Below, piece after piece: positions 24,618 through 36,296 of a stretch of DNA of 64,000 nt. Both the position numbers and the translations under genes were made by a program. The DNA is taken from assembly GCA_963738575.1 (NCBI GenBank), contig CAVTWY010000002.1:434001-498000 (forward strand). Direction: 5' to 3'. The notes beneath the pieces are model-generated. The model saw only the letters and a program-made list of their open reading frames with translations, did not search any database and was not told the DNA's origin. Within the stretch, counting starts at the first letter, position 1. The number at the start of each line of letters is the position of its first letter. The DNA comes from CAVTWY01 sp963738575. Lineage in GTDB: Bacteria > Pseudomonadota > Gammaproteobacteria > Burkholderiales > Burkholderiaceae_C.

Positions 24618-25776
24618 TTGCTACCCGCCAAGCCCCCCGCCGTGCTCGCCCTCGCTGATGGCACGGTTTTTAGAGGCGAATCCATTGGCGCGGTAGGGCA
24701 CTCAGTGGGTGAGGTGGTGTTTAACACCGCCATGACGGGTTACCAAGAAATCCTCACCGACCCAAGTTACTGTCGCCAACTTGTCACGCTCACGTACCCC
24801 CACATCGGCAACACCGGTTGGAACACCGAAGACGCTGAGTCGCGCAAAGTGTTTGCAGCTGGGCTGATCGTGAAGGACGTGCCTGCCCGACTGTCCAATT
24901 TTCGCGCGCAAAAGTCACTGGGAGAGGCCCTGGTTGCAGAGGGTGTGGTGGGTATTGCTGGCATCGACACGCGTCGTCTGACTCGGCATCTTCGGCTTCG
25001 CGGGGCGCAAAACGGTTGTGTTATCGCTGGCGCTGTGGGCACTTCGTTTTCAGATGCCGAAATCCAGCAAGCCGTGGCAATGGCCAACCAGGCCCCCACC
25101 ATGAGCGGGCTCGACCTGGCCAAGGTGGTCTCAGTCACCGAACCGTACGACTGGCGTGACACCACGTGGGTGCTTGGCAAAGGCTACGGCAAGCTCGACA
25201 AGCCCAAGTTTCGCGTCGTCGCTTATGACTTGGGCGTGAAGCACAACATCCTGAGGCTTTTGGCGGCGCGCGGCTGTGAAGTTACTGTGGTCCCTGCACA
25301 AACGGCGGCAGCTGACGTGCTGTCGCGCAAACCTGACGGTGTGTTCTTCAGCAATGGGCCGGGCGACCCCGAACCATGCGACTACGCCATCGCCGCCGCG
25401 CGCACTTTGATGGACAGTGGCATGCCAACCTTTGGCATCTGCCTTGGCCACCAAATCATGGCGCTGGCGTCAGGCGCCAAAACATTCAAGATGGTGGTAG
25501 GCCACCACGGCGCCAACCACCCGGTAAAGGACCACGACACCGGCAAGCGTGAGCATCACGAGTCAGAACCATGGGTTTGCGGTGGACCCTAAAACATTGC
25601 CGAGCAACCTTCGCGTAACGCACACGTCTCTCTTCGACGGCACGCTGCAAGGATTGGCTCGAACCGATCGACCAGCCTTTTGCTTTCAAGGTCACCCCGA
25701 GGCATCGCCCGGACCCAACGACATCCAGTACCTGTTTGACCGCTTCGTGGCGTTGATGCAAAAGGCAGGGGGCTGA
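24618..25776 (+). pseudogene. carA: Carbamoyl-phosphate synthase small subunit, frameshifted
   Basis: Glutaminase subunit that supplies ammonia to CarB for arginine and pyrimidine synthesis. The N-terminal part from TTG 24618 (LPAKPPAVLALADGTVFRG) runs through the glutamine-amidotransferase Cys nucleophile (FGICLGHQIMALA) to about 25547; from there the correct sequence continues in another frame (VSITSQNHGFAVD ... FCFQGHPEASPGP), which holds the catalytic His-Glu. One surplus base near 25548 explains it: DTGK is followed by VSITSQNHGF after removal. The repaired protein would be 385 residues, normal for CarA. Since the gene is needed for prototrophy and carB is intact 2 bp downstream, an assembly error is likely. 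Confidence 0.9.
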
Positions 25777-25778
25777 AC

Positions 25779-28700
25779 ATGCCAAAACGCACCGACATAA
25801 AAAGCATCCTCATCATTGGCGCCGGCCCGATTGTGATCGGCCAAGCCTGTGAGTTTGACTACTCGGGGGCCCAGGCCTGCAAGGCGCTGCGCGAGGAGGG
25901 CTTCAAGGTCATTCTCGTCAACAGCAACCCCGCCACCATCATGACCGACCCGCAAACGGCGGACGTCACTTACATCGAGCCCATCACTTGGCAGGTTGTC
26001 GAGACCATCATTGCCAAAGAGCGCCCCGATGCGCTGCTGCCCACCATGGGTGGGCAAACGGCGCTGAACTGTGCGCTTGATTTGCACCATCACGGCGTGT
26101 TGGCCAAGTACGGCGTGGAGATGATCGGCGCCAACCAACACGCGATTGAAAAAGCCGAAGACCGATTGAAGTTCAAAGATGCCATGACGGGCATTGGATT
26201 GCATTCGGCGCGCAGCGGCATCGCCCACACGCTCGAAGAGGCGCTAGCGGTGCAGCGGCGCATCATGAACGAGATCGGCGGCAATGGCTTCCCGATGGTG
26301 ATTCGCCCCAGCTTTACCTTGGGCGGCACGGGCGGCGGCATTGCCTACAACCCCGATGAGTTTGAAGAAATCTGCAAGCGCGGCATCGACTTGTCGCCCA
26401 ACCACGAGCTGTTGATTGAAGAGTCGCTGATCGGGTGGAAAGAATACGAGATGGAGGTGGTGCGCGACCGCGCCGACAACTGCATCATCGTGTGCTCAAT
26501 TGAGAACCTCGACCCGATGGGCATTCACACGGGCGACTCGATAACGGTTGCGCCGGCCCAAACACTGACCGACAAAGAGTACCAACTGCTGCGGGACGCG
26601 TCGATCGCGATCTTGCGCGAGATTGGTGTGGACACCGGTGGCTCCAATGTGCAGTTTTCGATCAACCCTGCGGACGGACGCATGGTGGTGATCGAAATGA
26701 ATCCACGCGTCTCAAGGTCGTCGGCGTTGGCGTCCAAGGCCACGGGTTTCCCGATTGCCAAGGTGGCAGCCAAGCTGGCAGTGGGCTACTTGCTTGACGA
26801 GTTGAAGAACGACATCACGGGCGGCGCCACGCCCGCAAGTTTCGAACCCAGCATCGATTACGTCGTCACCAAGATTCCACGCTTTGCTTTTGAAAAGTTT
26901 CGCGAGGCTGACCCCACACTCACCACCCAAATGAAGTCGGTGGGTGAAGTGATGGCGATTGGTCGCACCTTCCAGGAGAGCTTTCAAAAGGCTTTGCGTG
27001 GCCTGGAGACTGGCATCGACGGCCTGACCGAACGCAGCAGCGATCGCGAAGACATTGTTGAGGCCATCGGCAATGCCGGCCCCGAGCGAATCTTGTTTGT
27101 CGGCGACGCGTTTCGCATTGGCATGTCACTGCAAGAAATCTTTGAAGAAACCGCCATCGACCCCTGGTTTTTGTCGCAGATTCAAGGCATCGTGGACACC
27201 GAGTTGAAGCTTAAAGCCCGCAAGCTGCCAAGCCTGACCGAGCCCGAGTTGCGGCATGTCAAGCAGATGGGTTTTTCTGACCGTCGCTTGGGTAAGTTGA
27301 TGGGATGCAGCCAACACGACGTGCGCCACGCGCGCCACGCCATGAACGTGCGCCCGGTTTACAAGCGTGTGGACACCTGCGCGGCTGAGTTCGCAACCCA
27401 AACCGCGTACCTGTACTCCACCTACGACGAAGCGTGCGAAGCCGAGCCCACCACGCGAAAAAAGATCATGGTGCTGGGTGGTGGCCCCAACCGCATCGGC
27501 CAGGGCATTGAGTTTGACTACTGCTGCGTTCATGCCTCCATGGCGATGCGCGAGGACGGTTACGAAACGATCATGGTCAACTGCAACCCTGAAACGGTTT
27601 CAACCGACTACGACACCAGCGACCGCTTGTATTTTGAGCCTGTCACGCTCGAGGACGTGCTAGAGATCGTCGACAAAGAAAAGCCTGTCGGCGTCATCGT
27701 TCAGTTTGGCGGGCAAACCCCACTGAAGCTGGCGCTTGATCTGGAGCGTGAAGGGGTGCCCATCATCGGCACAACCCCTGACTCCATCGATGTGGCCGAA
27801 GACCGCGAGCGATTCCAAAAATTGCTGCACGATCTGGGCTTGCGCCAGCCCCCCAACCGCATCGCGCGCACCGAAGAGTCCGCCGTTGAATTGGCCAACC
27901 AGATTGGCTACCCTCTGGTGGTTCGGCCCAGCTACGTGCTAGGAGGACGTGCGATGGAGATCGTGCACGGCGACAAAGACCTTGAGCGCTACATGCGTGA
28001 GGCGGTTCGTGTCAGCGAAAAATCGCCCGTGTTGCTGGACCGATTTTTGGATGATGCCGTCGAAGTGGACGTTGACTGCGTCAGCGATGGCACCGAGGTG
28101 ATGATCGGCGGCATCATGGAGCACATCGAGCAAGCCGGTGTGCATTCGGGTGACTCGGCGTGTTCACTGCCCCCTTACACGCTGTGCACCGAACTGCAAG
28201 ACGAATTGCGGCGGCAAACCGCAGCCATGGCGAAAGGCCTGAAAGTATGCGGTTTGATGAACGTGCAATTTGCCATCCAAGGCGATGTGCGCGATGCAGC
28301 CACAGCCACTGTGTTTGTGCTTGAGGTCAACCCACGCGCATCGCGAACGGTACCTTACGTCAGCAAGGCCACAGGGCAACCTTTGGCCAAAATTGCAGCG
28401 CGCTGCATGGCGGGACAGTCGCTCGCCTCACAGAAGCGCGACAAGGGCGTGAAGGACGAGGTGATTCCGCCGTACTACAGCATCAAAGAGGCTGTGTTTC
28501 CGTTCAACAAGTTTCCGGGCGTTGACCCCATTCTTGGCCCTGAGATGCGCTCCACCGGTGAGGTCATGGGCGTTGGCAAGACCTTTGGCGAGGCCATGCT
28601 CAAGAGCCAGCTGGGCGCGGGGTCGCGTTTGCCGTCCAAAGGCACCGTGGTCATCACGGTCAAGCGCAGTGACAAAGATCGCGCCGTCAAGGTGGCCCGC

Positions 28701-29057
28701 GACTTGCACGCTCTTGGTTTTGCCTTGATGGCCACCAAAGGCACGGCCACTGCCATTGCCGAAGCGGGTTTGCCGGTCAAGCACGTCAACAAGGTCAAAG
28801 ACGGTCGCCCACACATCGCCGACTTGATCAAAGCCGGCGAGGTCCAACTGGTGTACACCACGGTGGACGAAACCCGCACTGCGATTGCCGATTCACGCTA
28901 CATCCGCACAGCCGCTTTGGCCAACCGCGTGACCTACTACACCACGATGGCGGGATGCGAAGCGGCGACTGAAGCGCTGAAGTTTCGCGCGTCCATCGAA
29001 GTCACCTCCCTGCAAGAGCTGCATGCCCAGCTTGGCGCCAACGCGCCCCACCACTGA
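25779..29057 (+). CDS. carB: Carbamoyl-phosphate synthase large subunit
   Basis: Makes carbamoyl phosphate from bicarbonate, ammonia from CarA and two ATP. The 1092-residue protein has two ATP-grasp halves: the first with SILIIGAGPIVIGQACEFDYSG and RPSFTLGGTGGGIAYN, the second with IMVLGGGPNRIGQGIEFDYC and RPSYVLGGRAMEIV. The C-terminal MGS-like allosteric domain (residues about 950-1092) includes LGFALMATKGTATAIAEAGL. It starts 2 bp after carA. Full length and intact. Confidence 0.97.
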   Translation: MPKRTDIKSILIIGAGPIVIGQACEFDYSGAQACKALREEGFKVILVNSNPATIMTDPQTADVTYIEPITWQVVETIIAKERPDALLPTMGGQTALNCALDLHHHGVLAKYGVEMIGANQHAIEKAEDRLKFKDAMTGIGLHSARSGIAHTLEEALAVQRRIMNEIGGNGFPMVIRPSFTLGGTGGGIAYNPDEFEEICKRGIDLSPNHELLIEESLIGWKEYEMEVVRDRADNCIIVCSIENLDPMGIHTGDSITVAPAQTLTDKEYQLLRDASIAILREIGVDTGGSNVQFSINPADGRMVVIEMNPRVSRSSALASKATGFPIAKVAAKLAVGYLLDELKNDITGGATPASFEPSIDYVVTKIPRFAFEKFREADPTLTTQMKSVGEVMAIGRTFQESFQKALRGLETGIDGLTERSSDREDIVEAIGNAGPERILFVGDAFRIGMSLQEIFEETAIDPWFLSQIQGIVDTELKLKARKLPSLTEPELRHVKQMGFSDRRLGKLMGCSQHDVRHARHAMNVRPVYKRVDTCAAEFATQTAYLYSTYDEACEAEPTTRKKIMVLGGGPNRIGQGIEFDYCCVHASMAMREDGYETIMVNCNPETVSTDYDTSDRLYFEPVTLEDVLEIVDKEKPVGVIVQFGGQTPLKLALDLEREGVPIIGTTPDSIDVAEDRERFQKLLHDLGLRQPPNRIARTEESAVELANQIGYPLVVRPSYVLGGRAMEIVHGDKDLERYMREAVRVSEKSPVLLDRFLDDAVEVDVDCVSDGTEVMIGGIMEHIEQAGVHSGDSACSLPPYTLCTELQDELRRQTAAMAKGLKVCGLMNVQFAIQGDVRDAATATVFVLEVNPRASRTVPYVSKATGQPLAKIAARCMAGQSLASQKRDKGVKDEVIPPYYSIKEAVFPFNKFPGVDPILGPEMRSTGEVMGVGKTFGEAMLKSQLGAGSRLPSKGTVVITVKRSDKDRAVKVARDLHALGFALMATKGTATAIAEAGLPVKHVNKVKDGRPHIADLIKAGEVQLVYTTVDETRTAIADSRYIRTAALANRVTYYTTMAGCEAATEALKFRASIEVTSLQELHAQLGANAPHH

Positions 29058-29068
29058 AAGCCCTTGCC

Positions 29069-29545
29069 ATGTCGACTGTCCCGCTGACCGTTCGCGGTGC
29101 CGAAAAAATGAAGGCTGAGCTCCACCGTTTGAAGACGGTGGAGCGCCCAGCCGTTATTCAAGCCATTGCTGAAGCAAGGGCCCAAGGCGATCTTTCCGAA
29201 AACGCCGAATACGAGGCTGCCAAGGACAAGCAAGGATTCATCGAGGGCAGGATTCTTGAGATTGAAGGCAAGATGGCTGCTGCGCAGATCATCGACCCCA
29301 CCCGCGTCGAGGCCGACGGTCGTGTTGTCTTTGGTGCGACAGTAGACCTTGAAGATGACGACTCAGGTGCCAAGGTGACTTACCAAATCGTGGGTGACGA
29401 TGAGGCAGACCTCAAGCTGGGGCTGATCTCGATCAGTTCGCCCATCGCTCGCGCCATGATCGGCAAAGAGGCGGGCGACGTCGCCGACGTTCAAGCGCCG
29501 GGCGGTGTGCGCCACTACGAAATCGTCAACGTCCGGTACATCTAG
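29069..29545 (+). CDS. greA: Transcription elongation factor GreA
   Basis: Binds RNA polymerase and stimulates cleavage of backtracked RNA. The 158-residue protein has the N-terminal coiled-coil with the acidic tip in DLSENAEYEAAKDKQGFIEG (D and E near residue 41-44) and the C-terminal FKBP-like domain. It begins 11 bp after carB, as in many proteobacteria, and is probably co-transcribed with it. Length is standard. Confidence 0.97.
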   Translation: MSTVPLTVRGAEKMKAELHRLKTVERPAVIQAIAEARAQGDLSENAEYEAAKDKQGFIEGRILEIEGKMAAAQIIDPTRVEADGRVVFGATVDLEDDDSGAKVTYQIVGDDEADLKLGLISISSPIARAMIGKEAGDVADVQAPGGVRHYEIVNVRYI

Positions 29546-29582
29546 CCGTTTGCACGCCGCATGCGGCCCCACAGAAAGGGCC

Positions 29583-30059
29583 TCAGCGTGCTTGCGTCTT
29601 TTTGATGCTTCGCTTGCGCGGTGCCTTGGCGCGTTTGACCTCACCACCCGCCGTCAGGCGCTGATTGCCCAACACGCGTACTTTTTTGACCTGGGGTCGA
29701 TGGTTGCCACTCTTGCTGAACTTGACCACCGTGACCACACGCGGCGCGGCGCCACCGGGCTCCCGAGCCGGCTTGTCAGAAGCCGGCAAGGGGCGCCAAA
29801 GCACCAACAACTTGCCAATGTGTTGAATCGGTGCCGCGTTCAGCTCATCGGCCATTTGGAGCCACATGGCATCACGCGCTTGGCGGTCGTCGCCAGCCAC
29901 GCGCACTTTGATCAAACCGTGCGAACGCAGGGCAACCTCGGTCTCTTTGATCACGGCGGGCGTCAAGCCGTCGCCGCCGATCATGACCACGGGGTCAAGG
30001 TGGTGGGCGTCGGCGCGGTGGACTTTGCGTTGGGCAGGGGTCAGATGGATGGCAGGCAT
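29583..30059 (-). CDS. yhbY: YhbY family RNA-binding protein (CRM domain)
   Basis: A CRM-domain protein that associates with pre-50S ribosomal subunits. The first 95 residues hold the domain: LTPAQRKVHRADAHHLDPVV, the GGDGLTPAV loop (GxxG-like) and HGLIKVRVAGDDRQ. A basic, low-complexity tail (VKRAKAPRKRSIKKTQ) extends the protein to 158 residues, longer than E. coli YhbY. The start at 30059 gives MPAIHLTPAQ; the upstream frame adds 7 doubtful residues. It is divergent from rlmE with a 38-bp gap, the usual arrangement. Confidence 0.92.
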   Translation of the reverse strand: MPAIHLTPAQRKVHRADAHHLDPVVMIGGDGLTPAVIKETEVALRSHGLIKVRVAGDDRQARDAMWLQMADELNAAPIQHIGKLLVLWRPLPASDKPAREPGGAAPRVVTVVKFSKSGNHRPQVKKVRVLGNQRLTAGGEVKRAKAPRKRSIKKTQAR

Positions 30060-30097
30060 GGCCCTATTATCGAGCTTCACACGAATGAACAGGCATC

Positions 30098-30784
30098 ATG
30101 GCAGTCCGCGCACGCAATAAAAAAATCAACAAGGTATGGCTGCAAGAGCACCTCAATGACCCCTACGTCAGGATGGCTCAACGCGAGGGGTACCGCGCCC
30201 GCGCCGCTTTTAAGCTCAAAGAGTTGGACGAAGCATTCAAGCTGGTTCAGCCTGGCCAACTGATTGTTGATCTGGGCGCAACGCCCGGCGCCTGGAGCCA
30301 GTATTTGCGGCGCAAGCTGGCACTCAAAGGTGGCGAGGCCACCGACGCAACCGGCGCCACCACCCACGTTGACGGCCAACTCATTGCGCTCGACATGCTC
30401 GACTTTGAGCCCATCGACGGCGTCCACTTCATCCAGGGCGACTTTCGCGAGGACGGCGTGGTGTCCCAGCTCGAGGTCGCCTTTGGTGCGCGCAGCGTTG
30501 ATTTGTTGCTGAGCGACATGGCACCTAACTTGTCGGGCATTGAGAGCGCCGATGCAGCCCGAATGGCCGACTTGGTGGAGTTGGCCTTGGACTTCGCAGC
30601 TCGGCATCTTAAAGAAGACGGATCCATGGTGGCCAAAGTTTTCCATGGCAGCGGCTACAGCCAGTTGGTCAAACGGTTCAAGCAGCAGTTCCGGGTGGTT
30701 AAACCCCACAAACCCAAGGCTTCTCGCGATCGCTCCAAAGAGACTTTTTTGGTGGGGTTGGGCCACAAGCGAACCAGCGTCTGA
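30098..30784 (+). CDS. rlmE: 23S rRNA (uridine(2552)-2'-O)-methyltransferase RlmE
   Basis: FtsJ-type AdoMet enzyme methylating U2552 in the ribosomal A loop. The K-D-K-E tetrad surroundings are visible: REGYRARAAFKLKELDE, the AdoMet loop VDLGATPGAWSQ, LLLSDMAPNLSGI, and SMVAKVFHGSGY. It is 228 residues, slightly longer than E. coli RlmE because of an insertion (GGEATDATGATTHVDG) in the middle. It precedes ftsH, as in most proteobacteria. Confidence 0.95.
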   Translation: MAVRARNKKINKVWLQEHLNDPYVRMAQREGYRARAAFKLKELDEAFKLVQPGQLIVDLGATPGAWSQYLRRKLALKGGEATDATGATTHVDGQLIALDMLDFEPIDGVHFIQGDFREDGVVSQLEVAFGARSVDLLLSDMAPNLSGIESADAARMADLVELALDFAARHLKEDGSMVAKVFHGSGYSQLVKRFKQQFRVVKPHKPKASRDRSKETFLVGLGHKRTSV

Positions 30785-30907
30785 ACCCCCGGCTTTGAGC
30801 AGTCGTAACCATTTACTTACAGGCTTCGCTCTCAGCAGCCTGCCGCCCCTTCCGCCGACCGTGAGATTCGCGCGGTTTTGAGGCGAGGGAACTCTGGGTG
30901 GTGTGCG

Positions 30908-30935
30908 TGTGACAAGCACTTGACTCGCATAGAAT
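30908..30935 (+). promoter_or_regulatory. Probable ftsH promoter
   Basis: A -10 TAGAAT (30930-30935) lies with a weak -35-like TGTGAC (30908-30913) 16 bp upstream, in the 227-bp gap between rlmE and ftsH. The start of ftsH is about 75 bp further on. Confidence 0.35.
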
Positions 30936-31011
30936 CAACCCCACATGTCGACGGTGTAGCGCAAATCGCAAGCCCACTTCATGGACGCGAGCATTCAACG
31001 AAGGATCCACG

Positions 31012-32934
<1,923 letters not shown>

Positions 32935-32998
32935 TGCATCTGACAGCGTGGTTGGCATCACAGGGCTTCGGCCCTGTGGTTGTTTTGGGAATGCTGGT

Positions 32999-33835
32999 TT
33001 GACATTGCCCCAGGTGATATGGCGTGCCGGGCGCTTCACCCTGACGTTTGATCGACCGTTGGTGATGGGCATCGTCAATGTCACGCCTGACTCATTCTCC
33101 GATGGTGGGCGCGACGCATCAGCAGCCATGGCCCACTGCGATGCGCTGTTGGCGCAAGGGGCGCACATCCTTGACATTGGTGGAGAGTCCACGCGCCCCG
33201 GGGCCAAGTTGCTCACGATGGACGAAGAGATTGCACGGGTGCTGCCAGTGGTTCGCCACGCGTTGACGCTGGGCGTTCCCGTGTCGGTTGACACCAACCG
33301 TTCGCCCGTGATGCGTGCTGTGCTGAACGCTGGGGCGGACATCATCAACGACATCAGGGCTTTGCAAGGTGAGGGCGCCCTTTTTGAAGTTGCGCAACAT
33401 GGTCGTGCGGGCTTGTGCTTGATGCACATGCAGGGTGAACCCGCCACGATGCAGTTGGCACCCAGTTACCACGATGTGGTGGCCGATGTAATGGGCTTCT
33501 TGCGGCAACGAATTGACGCCTGCGTTGCAGCGGGTATTGCACGCGATCGGCTGTGCGTTGATCCAGGCATCGGGTTCGGCAAATCTCCGCAGCACAACCT
33601 GACATTGCTTAAGCGCCAGCGTGAACTCACCGCGCTGGCACTGCCGTTGTTGGTGGGCTGGTCACGCAAGTCAACGCTGGGGGTGGTGACCGGGCGGCAA
33701 GCCAGCGAGCGATTGCCGGGCAGCCTGGCCGCAGCCTTGGCAGCAGTGACGGCTGGCGCCAACATCGTTCGTGTGCACGATGTCGCGGCAACGGTGGATG
33801 CCCTGAAGGTTTGGCACGCAGCCGGCATCGTCTGA
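32999..33835 (+). CDS. folP: Dihydropteroate synthase
   Basis: Condenses 4-aminobenzoate with 6-hydroxymethyl-dihydropterin pyrophosphate in folate synthesis; the sulfonamide target. Motifs: RPLVMGIVNVTPDSFSDGG, HILDIGGESTRPGA, DTNRSPVMRAVLNAGADIIND and the substrate-binding VGWSRKSTLG. The start is uncertain: TTG 32999 has GGGAA upstream, while TTG 33005 and GTG 33014 are alternatives; all lie after the ftsH stop. Any longer frame would run inside ftsH. At about 278 residues it is of family size. Confidence 0.93.
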   Translation: MTLPQVIWRAGRFTLTFDRPLVMGIVNVTPDSFSDGGRDASAAMAHCDALLAQGAHILDIGGESTRPGAKLLTMDEEIARVLPVVRHALTLGVPVSVDTNRSPVMRAVLNAGADIINDIRALQGEGALFEVAQHGRAGLCLMHMQGEPATMQLAPSYHDVVADVMGFLRQRIDACVAAGIARDRLCVDPGIGFGKSPQHNLTLLKRQRELTALALPLLVGWSRKSTLGVVTGRQASERLPGSLAAALAAVTAGANIVRVHDVAATVDALKVWHAAGIV

Positions 33836-33904
33836 ACGACAATACAAAGTCAATTTAGAGGCGCGTGACAAACTGCACGCTTGCCCGATCAAGAGAGGTT
33901 TTTC

Positions 33905-35239
33905 ATGGCGCGTAAATACTTCGGCACCGACGGCATTCGCGGGGCTGTGGGGCGTGCTCCCATCACCCCCGACTTCATGCTGCGCCTGGGCAATGCCGTT
34001 GGCCGGGTGTTGCGGCGCGATTCGCCCAAGTGTGCGGTGCTGATCGGAAAAGACACGCGCGTTTCAGGCTACATGATCGAGTCGGCCCTAGAAGCCGGGT
34101 TTGCTTCGGCAGGTGTTGATGTGCTTTTGACGGGCCCATTGCCAACACCAGGGGTTGCCTACTTGACACGCGCTTTGCGGTTGGACTTGGGCGTTGTCAT
34201 CAGTGCATCGCACAACGGATACGCCGACAACGGAATCAAGTTCTTTTCGGCCCAGGGCGCCAAGTTGCCCGATGCGTGGGAGTCGGCTGTTGAAGCTGCG
34301 TTGGCAGAAGAACCGCAATGGGTTGACAGCGACGGCCTGGGCCGTGCGCGCAGGCTCGATGACGCCAGCGGTCGCTACATTGAGTTTTGTAAAAGCACCG
34401 TGGGCGGTGACTTAACCCTCAAAGGCATGCGTTTGGCGGTTGATGCAGCTCACGGGGCTGCTTACAACGTGGCGCCCGATGTCTTCCACGAGCTGGGTGC
34501 TGAGGTGATCAAGATTGGCTGCCAGCCCAACGGCGTCAACATCAATGCAGGCGTGGGTGCCACGTCACCCGCTGCGTTGCAGCAAACTGTTCGCGAGCAC
34601 CGTGCCCATTACGGCGTGGCACTCGACGGTGACGCCGACCGTTTGCAGTTTGTCGACGCCCAGGGCACGCTCTACAACGGCGACCAATTGCTGTACGTGA
34701 TGGTGATGGATCGCTTGGCACAAGGATTGCCAGTCAAGGGTGTGGTCGGAACCTTGATGACGAACCTGGCGGTCGAGTCTGCGTTGAGGGCACATGGCAT
34801 TGATTTTTACCGCGCCAACGTGGGCGACCGCTACGTGCTGGAAGCCCTGAGCGAGCGCGGCTGGGATTTGGGCGGCGAGGGCTCGGGTCACTTGCTGGCG
34901 TTGGACAAACACACCACGGGCGACGGTTTGGTCAGCGCCCTTCAAATCTTGCAAGCGATTCGCCGCAGTGGCAAGACGCTGGCCGAGTTGGTGGCCGACG
35001 TGGCCTTGATGCCGCAGGTGCTGCTCAATGTGCGGCTAGCCCAGGGTGCCGACTGGAAATCCAACAAGGTGATGACTGACCAGATGCACGCCGTCACGCA
35101 AGAGCTTGGGTCACAAGGTCGAATCTTGATCCGCGCCTCGGGCACCGAGCCCGTGTTGCGCATCATGGTTGAAGCGCGCGAGGGTGCCGTTGCCGAGCAA
35201 ATGGCGGCGCGACTGGTCGTCGCTGCGAAGGCCGCGTAA
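33905..35239 (+). CDS. glmM: Phosphoglucosamine mutase
   Basis: Interconverts glucosamine-6-phosphate and glucosamine-1-phosphate for UDP-GlcNAc and cell-wall synthesis. The 444-residue protein begins MARKYFGTDGIRGAVG. The phosphoserine is S102 (VVISASHNGYADNG), the metal site is ALDGDADRLQF, the sugar-binding loop GEGSGHLLALD and the phosphate-binding loop IRASGTEPVLRIM. ATG 33905 is preceded by AGAGAGG; an upstream ATG at 33881 would add 8 residues and is less likely. Intact. Confidence 0.97.
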   Translation: MARKYFGTDGIRGAVGRAPITPDFMLRLGNAVGRVLRRDSPKCAVLIGKDTRVSGYMIESALEAGFASAGVDVLLTGPLPTPGVAYLTRALRLDLGVVISASHNGYADNGIKFFSAQGAKLPDAWESAVEAALAEEPQWVDSDGLGRARRLDDASGRYIEFCKSTVGGDLTLKGMRLAVDAAHGAAYNVAPDVFHELGAEVIKIGCQPNGVNINAGVGATSPAALQQTVREHRAHYGVALDGDADRLQFVDAQGTLYNGDQLLYVMVMDRLAQGLPVKGVVGTLMTNLAVESALRAHGIDFYRANVGDRYVLEALSERGWDLGGEGSGHLLALDKHTTGDGLVSALQILQAIRRSGKTLAELVADVALMPQVLLNVRLAQGADWKSNKVMTDQMHAVTQELGSQGRILIRASGTEPVLRIMVEAREGAVAEQMAARLVVAAKAA

Positions 35240-35336
35240 CGGGCGCCTCCTGCGCAGTTTTCAGCAGGCTCCAGTTGTCGTCAGATTGTCATGAAGCCTT
35301 GCTAAGGTGCTGGGTTCGCATGGAGGCAGTGTTTTC

Positions 35337-36278
35337 GTGAAATCCAACGATCTGAAGCGCAAAGACCAAAAGGCGCTGGCGCGCCGTGTTTGGGACGACT
35401 TGGTGGACGTCTACGACGAAGAGCTTGAACTCGAGCTTGAAGACCGCTACGCCACCGGAATCGACGACACAGGCTCCCGACAGGGCGACGGTGACACCGA
35501 CGGTCAGTTTGATCGAAAGCAGTACTTTCGCGAGCTGTTTCGCTTGCAGAGTGAACTGATCAAACTGCAAGATTGGGTGGTGGCCAACAAAAAGAAAGTG
35601 GTCATCATCTTTGAAGGGCGCGACGCTGCCGGCAAGGGCGGCGTCATCAAACGCATCACACAGCGTCTCAACCCACGCGTGGCCCGCGTGGTGGCATTGC
35701 CGGCCCCCAACGACCGCGAATCGACTCAGTGGTACTTCCAACGCTTCGTGCCGCAGCTTCCAGCGGCCGGTGAGATGGTGTTGTTTGACCGCAGTTGGTA
35801 CAACCGCGCCGGGGTGGAGCGCGTGATGGGTTACTGCAGCGAAGACGATGTTGAAGAGTTCTTCAGGTCGGTGCCTGAGTTTGAGCGCATGCTGACGCGC
35901 TCGGGCATTCAAATCATCAAATACTGGTTTTCAATCTCGGACGTCGAACAACAAGTGCGGTTTTTGGGCCGCATGCACGACCCGCTGAAGCAATGGAAGC
36001 TCAGTCCCATGGACTTGGAAAGCCGAAGGCGATGGGAGGACTACACCAAGGCAAAAGAGGCCATGCTGGAGCGCACACACATTCCCGAGGCGCCATGGTG
36101 GGTGGTGCATGCCAACGACAAGAAGCGCGCGCGGCTCAACTGCATTCACCACTTGCTGCAGCAGATGCCCTACGAGGAAGTGCCACGCAAATTGGTGACG
36201 TTGCCCAAGCGCATGCGCAACCCGCAGTACGCGCGCAGCCCCATCCCTGATGAATTGCACGTGCCCGAAGTCTATTGA
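35337..36278 (+). CDS. ppk2: Polyphosphate kinase 2
   Basis: PPK2 family enzyme transferring phosphate between polyphosphate and nucleotides (class I type by its single domain). About 313 residues: Walker A GRDAAGKGGVIKRI, the FDRSWYNRAGVERVMGYC segment (Walker B-like FDRSWYNR) and the lid KRARLNCIHHLL region. An acidic N-terminus precedes the core. GTG 35337 follows GGAGG by 10 bp and is chosen; GTG 35307 would add 10 residues. It stands after glmM; the next gene converges 18 bp away. Confidence 0.93.
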   Translation: MKSNDLKRKDQKALARRVWDDLVDVYDEELELELEDRYATGIDDTGSRQGDGDTDGQFDRKQYFRELFRLQSELIKLQDWVVANKKKVVIIFEGRDAAGKGGVIKRITQRLNPRVARVVALPAPNDRESTQWYFQRFVPQLPAAGEMVLFDRSWYNRAGVERVMGYCSEDDVEEFFRSVPEFERMLTRSGIQIIKYWFSISDVEQQVRFLGRMHDPLKQWKLSPMDLESRRRWEDYTKAKEAMLERTHIPEAPWWVVHANDKKRARLNCIHHLLQQMPYEEVPRKLVTLPKRMRNPQYARSPIPDELHVPEVY

Positions 36279-36296
36279 CGCTGCCTCGCCCTTGCC

